Shown here: in pieces, positions 1 to 7,954 of the stretch
Layout of the letters: every line of letters begins with the position of its first letter
Position numbering within the stretch: position 1 is the first letter of the stretch
Assembly: GCF_018614195.1 (NCBI RefSeq)
Contig: NZ_JAGGOT010000032.1
Span: 112,790-176,789, forward strand
DNA from: Streptomyces sp. ISL-43
GTDB lineage: Bacteria; Actinomycetota; Actinomycetes; Streptomycetales; Streptomycetaceae
DNA length: 64,000 nt
Reading direction: 5' to 3'
Translations under genes and position numbers: made by a program
Notes under the pieces: model-generated
Databases searched by the model: none
What the model was told of the DNA's origin: nothing
Seen by the model: only the letters and a program-made list of their open reading frames with translations

Positions 1-664
1 GGCTGGCGCCGGGGATGAGGCCCGGGACGTCGGCGATCGTGTAGACGGTGGAGCCCGCGGTGACCACGCCGAGGTTGGGAACCAGCGTCGTGAACGGGTA
101 GTCCGCGATCTTCGGCTTGGCGGCGGAGAGCACCGAGATCAGCGAGGACTTGCCGGCGCTCGGGAAGCCGACCAGCGCCACGTCGGCGACGGTCTTGAGC
201 TCCAGGACGACGTCGCCGGTGGTGCCCGGAACGCCGAGGAGCGCGAAGCCGGGCGCCTTGCGGCGGGCGGAGGAGAGCGCGGCGTTGCCGAGGCCGCCGC
301 GGCCGCCCTCGGCGGCTACGAAGGTGGTGCCCTGACCGACGAGGTCGGCGAGGACGTTGCCCTCCTTGTCGAGGACGACGGTGCCGTCCGGCACGGGCAG
401 GACGAGGTCCTGGCCGTCCTTGCCGGAGCGGTTGCCGCCCTCGCCGGGCTTGCCGTTGGTGGCCTTGCGGTGGGGGCTGTGGTGGTAGTCCAGCAGGGTG
501 GTGATCGCCTGCTCCACCACCAGGATGACGTCGCCGCCACGGCCGCCGTTGCCGCCATCGGGGCCGCCGAGCGGCTTGAACTTCTCCCGGTGAACGGAGG
601 CGCAGCCGTGGCCCCCGTTACCCGCGGCGACATGCAGCTCGACGCGGTCCACGAAGGTGGTCAT
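1..664 (-). CDS. obg: Obg/CgtA family GTPase, partial (C-terminus beyond window)
   Basis: This is an essential ribosome-associated GTPase linked to 50S assembly and, in Streptomyces, to development. The visible 221 residues cover the Gly-rich Obg domain (about 1-158), with GNGGHG and GGPDGGNGGRGG-type turns, and the start of the G domain. The P-loop GFPSAGKSS is at about 166-174 and the DVPG switch follows. The ATG at 662-664 is preceded by a GGAGGAAC ribosome binding site. The reading frame is open to base 1, so the rest lies outside the window. It is downstream of and collinear with rplU-rpmA, the usual actinobacterial arrangement. Identification is secure. Confidence 0.97.
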   Translation of the reverse strand, partial: MTTFVDRVELHVAAGNGGHGCASVHREKFKPLGGPDGGNGGRGGDVILVVEQAITTLLDYHHSPHRKATNGKPGEGGNRSGKDGQDLVLPVPDGTVVLDKEGNVLADLVGQGTTFVAAEGGRGGLGNAALSSARRKAPGFALLGVPGTTGDVVLELKTVADVALVGFPSAGKSSLISVLSAAKPKIADYPFTTLVPNLGVVTAGSTVYTIADVPGLIPGAS

Positions 665-741
665 GGGTGTTCCTCCAGATACATACGGGAATGTCCCGAG
701 CAGGCCTTGCTGCCCATTAAACGTGTCTATGTGACAACGCG

Positions 742-798
742 CCGAGGGCGGACCTCTCTTCCCGGCTTTCGCCGGGAAGAGTTGAGATCCGCCCTCGG
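742..798 (-). terminator. Strong hairpin between rpmA and obg
   Basis: The outer arms (742-752 and 788-798, 11 bp) enclose inner arms (756-766 and 771-781, 11 bp), giving a long G+C-rich stem-loop. It begins about 35 nt after the rpmA stop and ends about 80 nt before the obg start. No U-tract follows, as is common in actinobacteria. It may terminate or attenuate rplU-rpmA transcription into obg, or serve as an RNA-processing or stabiliser stem. Confidence 0.75.
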
Positions 799-834
799 GA
801 TGTTACGAACGACCGATTTCAGCAGAAGCTGAGA

Positions 835-1089
835 TCAGGCGGCCGGAACGATGTTGACGACCTTGCGGCCACGGTGCGTGCCGAACTGGACCGAACCGGC
901 CTGCAGCGCGAACAGCGTGTCATCGCCACCACGACCGACACCCGAACCCGGGTGGAAGTGGGTGCCGCGCTGGCGGACGAGGATCTCACCAGCGGAAACG
1001 ACCTGACCGCCGAAGCGCTTCACGCCGAGCCGCTGAGCATTGGAATCGCGCCCGTTCCGGGTGGACGATGCGCCCTTCTTGTGTGCCAT
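835..1089 (-). CDS. rpmA: 50S ribosomal protein L27
   Basis: The protein is 84 residues, the normal length. It begins MAHKKGASSTRNGRDS and carries the basic, Gly-rich L27 signature with GTHFHPGSGVGRG at about 43-55. L27 reaches the peptidyl-transferase centre and stabilises tRNA there. It lacks the cleavable N-terminal extension seen in Firmicutes, which is expected for an actinobacterium. It lies 13 nt downstream of rplU, so the two form an operon. Confidence 0.98.
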   Translation of the reverse strand: MAHKKGASSTRNGRDSNAQRLGVKRFGGQVVSAGEILVRQRGTHFHPGSGVGRGGDDTLFALQAGSVQFGTHRGRKVVNIVPAA

Positions 1090-1102
1090 GTCTCAGTCCC
1101 TC

Positions 1103-1423
1103 TTACTTCGCAGCCGCGGGGATACCGGTGACCTTGATCGCCGTGTACTGCTGGCGGTGACCCTGGCGACGGCGGTAGCCGGTCTTGTTCTTGTACCGAA
1201 GGATGTCGATCTTGGCACCCTTGTGGTGGTCCACGATCTCGGCCTGGACCTTGATGCCGGCCAGGACCCACGGGTCGCTGGTCACGGCTTCGCCGTCGAC
1301 AACGAGCAGGGTCGAGAGCTCGACCGTGTCGCCAACCTTGGCAGTGGGAATCTTGTCAACTTCAACGATGTCGCCGACAGCAACCTTGTGCTGGCGACCA
1401 CCGCTGCGCACGATGGCGTACAC
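1103..1423 (-). CDS. rplU: 50S ribosomal protein L21
   Basis: The protein is 106 residues, the normal length, starting MYAIVRSGGRQHKV. The C-terminal L21 signature KNKTGYRRRQGHRQQYT lies at about 78-94. L21 binds 23S rRNA in the large subunit. It is the first gene of the rplU-rpmA operon and is followed collinearly by obg. About 235 nt upstream hold its promoter and leader, in which I recognise no named leader RNA. Confidence 0.98.
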   Translation of the reverse strand: MYAIVRSGGRQHKVAVGDIVEVDKIPTAKVGDTVELSTLLVVDGEAVTSDPWVLAGIKVQAEIVDHHKGAKIDILRYKNKTGYRRRQGHRQQYTAIKVTGIPAAAK

Positions 1424-1658
1424 GCGGATCTCTCTCTCACTCGGGACGGATGCTCCTGAAGCCAGCCACTCAGGCAGGACCCGACACGAGGACGGGACCA
1501 GACCGATCCGGATTGGACGAGCGGCCTCTCCCGCGCATGGTGCTCAGCGGGAGGAAGGTGCTCAGGAACGCGGCACGTTTTAAACGTAATCGTCTAAGAC
1601 ATGCCGACGGTCTAGGTTACGGGGCCGGTTCCAGGGGGTCAAACCGGGTCCCGCACGG

Positions 1659-1690
1659 CCGTGGGCCCCGCCACTCGGCGGGGCCCACGG
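1659..1690 (-). terminator. Perfect 14-bp terminator hairpin after rne
   Basis: Arms 1659-1672 and 1677-1690 are perfectly complementary around a 4-nt loop, starting 11 nt past the rne stop. The position and strength make it the rne terminator, insulating it from rplU. Confidence 0.9.
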
Positions 1691-1700
1691 ACCAGGCGGA

Positions 1701-4700
1701 TCAGGCTTCGGTCGGAGCCGAGACGGAGGGCAGCGTCTGCTGCTCGGCCGCTGCGGTCTTCTTCGTCGCCCGCTTCGCAACAGTCTTCTTCGCGGCCGTC
1801 TTGGCCGTCGCCGCCTTCTTGGCGACGGTCTTCTTGGCGGTCGCCGCCTTCTTGACCGGGGCCTTCTTCGCCGCGGTCGTCGTCGCCTTCTTGGCGGCCG
1901 TCTTGCGGACCGCCTTCTTGGCGGGGGCCGCCGGGGCGGCCTCCTCCACGACGGTCTCGGCCACGGCCTCCACCGGCGCCTCGACGGGCGTCTCCACGAC
2001 CACCACGGCCGCCTCCGCGCCTGCCGGGGACCCGGCGGGTGCGGTGGCCTTACGGGTGGCACGGCGACGCGTACGGACCGGCGCGGCCTCGGCCACGGGC
2101 TCGGCCGGGGCCTCCACGACGACCGGCTCGGGCTCGACCTCGGGCTCGACGACCTCGGCCGGGGCGGCCTGGACGACCGGCTCCGGGGCCTCCGCCGGGG
2201 TGACCGCCGCGGCGGTCGCCTTGCGGGTGGCACGGCGGCGGGTGCGGCCCTTGGGGGCCTCCTCCACGACCGGCTCCGCCACGGGCTCGACGACGTCGAG
2301 TACCTCGGCGACCTCGATCTCGGGCTCGGGCTCGGCCACCGGCTCCGCCACGGAGGCCGGGGCCGGGACGGCCGCACCGCGCGGGGCACCCGCCGGAGCG
2401 GTCGCCTTGCGGGTGGCGCGGCGGCGGTTGCGGCGGCCGCTCAGGCCCGCCGCGGCCTCGGCCTCGGCCGGGCTGCTGTAGAGCTCCTCGTCGGCGACGA
2501 AGGACGGCTCGGGCAGGGCCACGGGAGCGGCGGCCTCGGCAGCCACCTCCTCCTCGGTCTCGACCTCGTAGACGTCGCCCTCGACGGTCTCCACGGCCTC
2601 GATCTCGTGGTCGTGCTCGTCGGCGCGGCCACCGCGGCGCTTGGAGCGCTTGCCGTTGCCACCGCCGCCGACCACGGTCGGGGTCTCCATGTGCACGATC
2701 ACACCGCGGCCGTTGCAGTGGACGCAGGTCTCGGAGAAGGACTCCAGCAGACCCTGGCCCACCCGCTTGCGGGTCATCTGGACCAGGCCCAGCGAGGTGA
2801 CCTCGGCGACCTGGTGCTTGGTGCGGTCGCGGCCCAGGCACTCCAGCATGCGCCGCAGGACCAGGTCGCGGTTGGACTCCAGGACCATGTCGATGAAGTC
2901 GATGACCACGATGCCGCCGAGGTCGCGCAGCCGCAGCTGGCGCACGATCTCCTCGGCCGCCTCCAGGTTGTTCCTGGTGACGGTCTCCTCGAGGTTGCCG
3001 CCCTGACCGGTGAACTTGCCGGTGTTGACGTCGATGACGATCATCGCCTCGGTCTTGTCGATCACAAGCGAGCCGCCCGAGGGCAGCCACACCTTGCGGT
3101 CGAGCGCCTTGGCGAGCTGCTCGTCGATCCGGTACGTCGCGAAGACGTCGACCTCGGAGGTCCAGCGCGACAGCCGGTCGGACAGGTCCGGGGCCACGTG
3201 GTTCACGTAGCCGTGGATGGTCTCCCAGGCGCTGTCACCGCTGACGATGACCTTCGAGAAGTCCTCGTTGAAGATGTCGCGGACGACGCGGACGGTCATG
3301 TCCGGCTCGCCGTACAGGAGGCTCGGCGAAGAGGTCGAGATCTGCTTCGACTTCTTCTGGATGTCCTCCCACTGGGCCTGCAGACGCTCGACGTCGCGGC
3401 GCAGCTCGTCCTCGCTCGCGCCCTCGGCGGCGGTGCGCACGATGACGCCCGCGTCCTCGGGGACGATCTTCTTGAGGATGGTCTTCAGGCGCGCGCGCTC
3501 GGTGTCGGGCAGCTTGCGGCTGATGCCGGTCATCGAGCCCTCGGGCACGTAGACCAGGTAGCGGCCGGGCAGCGAGACCTGGCTGGTCAGGCGGGCGCCC
3601 TTGTGGCCGATCGGGTCCTTGGTGACCTGCACCAGGACCGACTGGCCGGACTTGAGGGCGGACTCGATGCGGCGCGGCCCGTTGGCCATGCCGAGCGCCT
3701 CGAAGTTGACCTCACCGGCGTACAGGACCGCGTTGCGGCCCTTGCCGATGTCGATGAAGGCGGCCTCCATCGACGGCAGCACGTTCTGGACCTTGCCCAG
3801 GTAGACGTTGCCGACGTACGAGGTGGCTTCTTCCTTGTTGACGTAGTGCTCGACGAGCACGTTGTCCTCGAGGACGCCGATCTGGGTGCGCTCGCCGGAC
3901 TGGCGGACGACCATGACGCGCTCGACGGCCTCGCGGCGGGCCAGGAACTCGGCCTCGGTGATGATCGGGACGCGGCGGCGGCCCTGCTCGCGGCCTTCGC
4001 GGCGGCGCTGCTTCTTCGCCTCCAGGCGGGTCGAGCCCTTGATGGACTGGACCTCGTCGGAGGAGGTGGACAGGGCCTCGGAGCGCTCGCGCGCCGGGCG
4101 CGGCTCGCGGACCTTGACGACCGTGCGGACACCGTCGTCCTCGCCCGCCTCGGCGTCCGTACCGCCGTCACCGCTACGGCGGCGACGACGACGGCGACGA
4201 CGGCTGGAGCTGGAGCCGAGGGCCCCGTTCTCCTCGTCGTCCTCCTCGGCGGAGTCCTCTTCCTCACCGGCCTCTTCGGCGGACTCGGTCTCGGCCTCTT
4301 CCTCGGCGGACTCGTCGAGGTCGGCGGCCTCACCGCGACGGCGGCGACGGCCACCGCGACGGCGGCGGCGCGACGGGCGGTCGCCCGACTCGTCGTCCTC
4401 GTCGAGCTCGGCGGCCTCGGCCTCTTCCTCCACCAGCTCTACGTCGGCCAGCGTGACCGGGCCGGACGGCGCGGCCGGGGCCTGGGCGGGGGCCGGGGCC
4501 TCCGGGGCGGCGGCCTCGGCGGCGGCGCGGCCGCGGCGACGGCGACGGCCGGCGGGCTGCGCGACGGGAGCCGCGGGGGCCTCGACCTCTGCCTCGAACT
4601 CGAGCTCCTCCTCCTCGGTCTCCTCGACCGGGGCGGCGGCAGCGGCGGCCGCGGCCATGGCCGCGGTCTCCGGGGTCTGGAACATCGGCTCGGCGAAGAC

Positions 4701-5453
4701 CGGGGCCTGGAACACGGCGACGGCGGGACGCGCGGCGCGGCGGCCACGTGCCGGCGCCTCGGCCTCGGCGGCGGCGGGCGCGGCCTGCGGCGCGGCGGCG
4801 GCCGGGGCCGTGGTGGTACGGGTGGCGCGGCGGCGGCCGCCGCGCTTCGGGGAGTCCACGGCGTCGGCGACGGTGACGGTGGCCTTGCTCGCGGTGGCCG
4901 GCGCCGGGGCGGCGGCCTCCTCCACGACGGCTTCGGCGGCGGGCGCCTCGGGGGCCGTCACGGCGCGGGTGGCACGGCGGCGGGCACGCGGCGCGGGGGC
5001 GGCGGACTCCTCGACGACCGGAGCGGCCACGGCGGCCGGAGCCTCGACCACGACCGGCGCGGCCTCGGCGGCGGGCGCCTCGGGAGCGGCGACGGCGCGG
5101 GTGGCACGGCGACGGGCACGCGGCGCCGGGGCGGCGGACTCCTCGGTGGCGGGAACGGACACGGCGGCCGGAGCCTCGACCACGACCGGCGCGGCCTCGG
5201 CGGCGGGCGCCTCGGGAGCGGCGACGGCACGGGTGGCGCGACGGCGGGTACGAGCCGGGGCGGCGGCCGGGGCGGCCTCCTCGGCGGGAGCGGCCGCGAC
5301 CACGGGGGCGGCGGCCTCGGCGGCGGGCGTCACGGCCCCGCCGGGCGGACCGGCGGGCCGGGACGCGGCACGCCGACGCCTGCGCGGAGGCAGGTTGTCA
5401 CTGGGGCTGCCAGTGTCCGCGGCGGTGTTGTTGTCGTTTTCGTTGTTGAGCAT
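1701..5453 (-). CDS. rne: Ribonuclease E/G family endoribonuclease with long repetitive arms
   Basis: This RNase E/G (1250 residues) processes rRNA and decays mRNA. The catalytic core is central: an S1-like RNA-binding region at about 540-630, the Mg-binding Asp segment DVNTGKFTGQGGN near 805, DFIDM near 853, and the CVHCNGRG zinc-link near 908. The N-terminal ~480 and C-terminal ~300 residues are low-complexity Ala/Pro/Glu/Arg repeats, typical of Streptomyces RNase E, where catalysis is central rather than N-terminal. The far C-terminus is a histone-H1-like KKTVAKKAATAK tail. ATG 5453 has GGGAGA upstream. The core assignment is certain; the role of the arms (RNA or PNPase scaffold) is inferred. 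Confidence 0.96.
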   Translation of the reverse strand: MLNNENDNNTAADTGSPSDNLPPRRRRRAASRPAGPPGGAVTPAAEAAAPVVAAAPAEEAAPAAAPARTRRRATRAVAAPEAPAAEAAPVVVEAPAAVSVPATEESAAPAPRARRRATRAVAAPEAPAAEAAPVVVEAPAAVAAPVVEESAAPAPRARRRATRAVTAPEAPAAEAVVEEAAAPAPATASKATVTVADAVDSPKRGGRRRATRTTTAPAAAAPQAAPAAAEAEAPARGRRAARPAVAVFQAPVFAEPMFQTPETAAMAAAAAAAAPVEETEEEELEFEAEVEAPAAPVAQPAGRRRRRGRAAAEAAAPEAPAPAQAPAAPSGPVTLADVELVEEEAEAAELDEDDESGDRPSRRRRRGGRRRRRGEAADLDESAEEEAETESAEEAGEEEDSAEEDDEENGALGSSSSRRRRRRRRRSGDGGTDAEAGEDDGVRTVVKVREPRPARERSEALSTSSDEVQSIKGSTRLEAKKQRRREGREQGRRRVPIITEAEFLARREAVERVMVVRQSGERTQIGVLEDNVLVEHYVNKEEATSYVGNVYLGKVQNVLPSMEAAFIDIGKGRNAVLYAGEVNFEALGMANGPRRIESALKSGQSVLVQVTKDPIGHKGARLTSQVSLPGRYLVYVPEGSMTGISRKLPDTERARLKTILKKIVPEDAGVIVRTAAEGASEDELRRDVERLQAQWEDIQKKSKQISTSSPSLLYGEPDMTVRVVRDIFNEDFSKVIVSGDSAWETIHGYVNHVAPDLSDRLSRWTSEVDVFATYRIDEQLAKALDRKVWLPSGGSLVIDKTEAMIVIDVNTGKFTGQGGNLEETVTRNNLEAAEEIVRQLRLRDLGGIVVIDFIDMVLESNRDLVLRRMLECLGRDRTKHQVAEVTSLGLVQMTRKRVGQGLLESFSETCVHCNGRGVIVHMETPTVVGGGGNGKRSKRRGGRADEHDHEIEAVETVEGDVYEVETEEEVAAEAAAPVALPEPSFVADEELYSSPAEAEAAAGLSGRRNRRRATRKATAPAGAPRGAAVPAPASVAEPVAEPEPEIEVAEVLDVVEPVAEPVVEEAPKGRTRRRATRKATAAAVTPAEAPEPVVQAAPAEVVEPEVEPEPVVVEAPAEPVAEAAPVRTRRRATRKATAPAGSPAGAEAAVVVVETPVEAPVEAVAETVVEEAAPAAPAKKAVRKTAAKKATTTAAKKAPVKKAATAKKTVAKKAATAKTAAKKTVAKRATKKTAAAEQQTLPSVSAPTEA
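4961..5224 (-). repeat. 132-bp in-frame tandem repeat in the rne N-terminal arm
   Basis: Two adjacent, nearly identical 132-bp units (4961-5092 and 5093-5224) each encode 44 residues containing RRRATRAVAAPEAP. A third, partial unit starts at 5225. The unit length is a multiple of three, so copy-number change keeps the rne frame. A similar but looser repeat (RTRRRATRKATA) recurs in the C-terminal arm near 2045, 2220 and 2405. Confidence 0.85.
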
Positions 5454-5687
5454 GCGGGGTTTCTCCCGTCACGCTCCCGGGCGCCGCGGCTGACTTCCGG
5501 TCCGGCACGGCTCCGCACGATGAGCGGGGAGCCGGCCTCCGGGGCGCGTTCGCCACACGGGAGCTCAGTTCAATGGCCGCCGGTTCCGTACGTGGTAGTC
5601 CGTACGGCCTGGCGGAAGTCTTCAGGTCTGTGCGCGGCCCGACCCAGGTGGCTCCCGAGTCCCAGGGCTGCGCGACGACGACGATCC

Positions 5688-6482
5688 CTACGCGGCGGGA
5701 CCTTCCGGCGCCTTCGCGTCGGCGGTTACGGCCGCCGTGGATGGGGCGGTCGTGACAGCTTCGCGGTCGGGCGCGAGCGGGTCGGTCACCGTGCCGGACT
5801 CCTCGTCGAAGAGCCCCTGCGCCAGCCTGGTCACCGCTGCGGGGACCGGCGGCGTTAGGTCGGCCACGGTTCGGAGACCGGACAGGACGTCGTCGGGTCG
5901 CACGGCAGGTGTCAAATGCCGAACAACCAGCCGCAGTATCGCACAAGCATTGTCCAGGGGCCTATCAGCCGCTGCGGCAACCGAAACGGGAACCACTTCC
6001 AGACTGACCACGGCGCCGCGCGTGTCGAAGGTCCGCATTCCGTTCTTGGTGCGGCGCTGGACCTCCACGGTCTCGGCGGCGAGGAAGGCCTCGACGGCCC
6101 GCTCGGTGTCCGCGGGCTCCACGCCGTCCAGGCGCAGCTCCCAGACGGAGGCCGTCAGCCGGTCGGCGAGACCGGAGGTGTGGGCCTCCACGGCGTCGAT
6201 GATGTCGAGGCCGAGCGGCATCGACTCGTCGAGCAGTTCGCGGAGCTTCGCGGGGTCGCGGCGCTCCGCGAGGGCGATCTCCAGGTACTCGGCCTCGCTG
6301 CCGGTCCCGGTCGGGGCGGCGTTCGCGTACGAGACGCGCGGGTGCGGGGTGAAGCCCGCCGAGTACGCCATGGGCACCTCGGAGCGGCGCAGGGCCCGCT
6401 CGAAGGCGCGCTGGAAGTCCCGGTGACTGGTGAACCGGAGGCGGCCGCGCTTGGTGTAGCGCAGTCGAATGCGCTGCACCAC
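5688..6482 (-). CDS. TIGR03936/DUF2344 radical-SAM-associated protein
   Basis: The protein is 264 residues and starts at a GTG. The N-terminus (RLRYTKRGRLRFTSHRD) and the FTPHPRVSYANA segment at about 44-55 are typical of the DUF2344 family. In many bacteria this domain is the C-terminal part of, or is encoded beside, a TIGR03960-type radical SAM protein. Here that partner (7955-9889) is two genes upstream on the same strand. The family has been linked to RNA modification, but I know of no proven substrate for this protein. The family call is firm and the function open. Confidence 0.9.
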   Translation of the reverse strand: MVQRIRLRYTKRGRLRFTSHRDFQRAFERALRRSEVPMAYSAGFTPHPRVSYANAAPTGTGSEAEYLEIALAERRDPAKLRELLDESMPLGLDIIDAVEAHTSGLADRLTASVWELRLDGVEPADTERAVEAFLAAETVEVQRRTKNGMRTFDTRGAVVSLEVVPVSVAAAADRPLDNACAILRLVVRHLTPAVRPDDVLSGLRTVADLTPPVPAAVTRLAQGLFDEESGTVTDPLAPDREAVTTAPSTAAVTADAKAPEGPAA

Positions 6483-6608
6483 CGGTGCGGGAGGCGGGCC
6501 TTCGGGCTGTCGCTTGCCCAGTGGTTCTTCTCCTTGTGCGGGGCTCCGCGGCTCGCGCGTCGCCCTGAGGTCTGTGGAGCCTGCGGGCCACGCCGTCGCC
6601 CGCCCGGC

Positions 6609-7748
6609 TCACCCCTGCGGCTTGTGCAGGGGGCTCGTCGGGATCGGCGTGGCGGGCGCGTCGTCTACGGCTCTGTTACTACACAGAGTACGCGCCTGTG
6701 ACCTCGCCGGTTCCCGGGGCGGCCCCCCGAACAGTGCCCGCCGTACCTCGGCCCGCGCCTCGCGCACCGCGAGGCGGGAGGTGTTCCACACCTCGCGGAC
6801 GGCGCGGCCGACCGGAGCGATCGCCTGCCGGTGCACCGAGCGGGCGGCGCGCCGGACGGAGGTCCACACCGCGCGGACGGCGTGCCCGACGGGTGTGGCG
6901 ATCCGCCGGTACGCCCAGGCGACGGGCCGCACGACGAGCCAACGCCACACCCGCACGAACCCCCGCCACAGCGACCGGCTCACGCGCCCCGCGAGATGCC
7001 AGGCACCGACCAGCAGCCGGCCGAGGGGGGCGAGCAGGTACGCGTACAGCCCACGGCCGACGGGCGCGAGCACGTACCGCCACAGCCCGACCCAGGGCCA
7101 GACGAACAGCGCCATGGCCAGCCAGGCCACGCAGAGCCCGAACCCCCGGGCCAGCCAGAGCAGTCCGTGCCCGACGGGGGCGAGGACGTACCGGTACAGC
7201 GCCAGCGCCGGCAGGACCAGCAGGTACCGCACCCCGCCCGCGACCAGCCACGCGAAGCCCCGCCCGACCGGCGCCAGTACGTACTCCCAGGCGGGGACCA
7301 GCACGTACCGCCACAGCCCGACCGCCGGCCAGACGAGGAGCACCATGCCCAGCGTCCGGACCGCCCACCGCAGCCCCTTGCCCAACGGGCTCAGCAGATA
7401 GGTGTGAACGGCCCGCCCCAGCAGGCCGATCGCGTGCCCCGCCGGGAGCATGACGTACCGCCAGAGACCGACCCACGGCCAGTAGAGGAACAGCTTGAGC
7501 AGGGCCCCGACCAGCCACCCGAGTCCGCGCAGCACCGGCAGCACGGCCAGCTCGTACAACCGGGCCAGTCCCTGTCCCAGCGGTCCGAAGACGGTCCGGT
7601 TCAGCATCCGCGCGAAGGCGACGAGCACGTCCCACACCACCCGTACGGGCAGCACGACCAGCATCGCCACGATCTTCACGGGTATCCGGACGACGCCCAC
7701 CAGGCAGCCTTCGCCCTGCGGTGGCGGCAGCGACTTCTCCAGTTCCAT
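6609..7748 (-). CDS. Trp-rich repeat membrane protein, unknown function
   Basis: I do not recognise a named family. The 379-residue protein is built from imperfect repeats of the form W-P-x-V-G-L-W-R-Y-V-x-x-P-x-G-x-G. Copies start near residues 90, 139, 178 and 216, with shorter PLGxG or PVGxG echoes near 56, 121, 240, 288 and 322. Hydrophobic stretches between repeats suggest four to six membrane segments in residues 18-255. The C-terminal third is Arg-rich and amphipathic, ending in a Pro-rich tail. It lies between the two halves of the radical-SAM pair on the same strand, so cotranscription is likely. Long unbroken coding and codon bias support a real gene. Confidence 0.75.
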   Translation of the reverse strand: MELEKSLPPPQGEGCLVGVVRIPVKIVAMLVVLPVRVVWDVLVAFARMLNRTVFGPLGQGLARLYELAVLPVLRGLGWLVGALLKLFLYWPWVGLWRYVMLPAGHAIGLLGRAVHTYLLSPLGKGLRWAVRTLGMVLLVWPAVGLWRYVLVPAWEYVLAPVGRGFAWLVAGGVRYLLVLPALALYRYVLAPVGHGLLWLARGFGLCVAWLAMALFVWPWVGLWRYVLAPVGRGLYAYLLAPLGRLLVGAWHLAGRVSRSLWRGFVRVWRWLVVRPVAWAYRRIATPVGHAVRAVWTSVRRAARSVHRQAIAPVGRAVREVWNTSRLAVREARAEVRRALFGGPPREPARSQARTLCSNRAVDDAPATPIPTSPLHKPQG

Positions 7749-7909
7749 GCCGCTAAGGACACACCACGGGCCCGCTCCGTTGCACAGGGACCGCCTTCAG
7801 TCGATGGACCCCTTGGGCGGGACACGCGCCGCTCGTTGCCGACCGACGCTCCGCGGGCGCTCCCGTCCGTACGGCTGTCGGTGCTCACGGAAACCGGAGG
7901 AGGAATGCG

Positions 7910-7941
7910 AATGTCCCCCTGTCTCTCGACAAGGGGACATT
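7910..7941 (-). terminator. Hairpin after the TIGR03960 gene
   Basis: A 13-bp stem with one mismatch (7910-7922 against 7929-7941, loop of 6) starts 13 nt after the radical SAM stop codon on the minus strand. It would separate this gene from the downstream membrane-repeat gene unless read-through occurs. Confidence 0.75.
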
Positions 7942-7954
7942 TCACACGACCGTA

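Noticed and set aside
1424..1658. Possible L21 leader RNA upstream of rplU
   Set aside because: No recognisable match to a known leader could be seen by eye; left unassigned.
2607..5858. 1083-codon plus-strand open frame opposite rne
   Set aside because: Antisense shadow of a high-G+C gene; low-complexity translation and no family motifs, while the minus strand encodes a clear RNase E.
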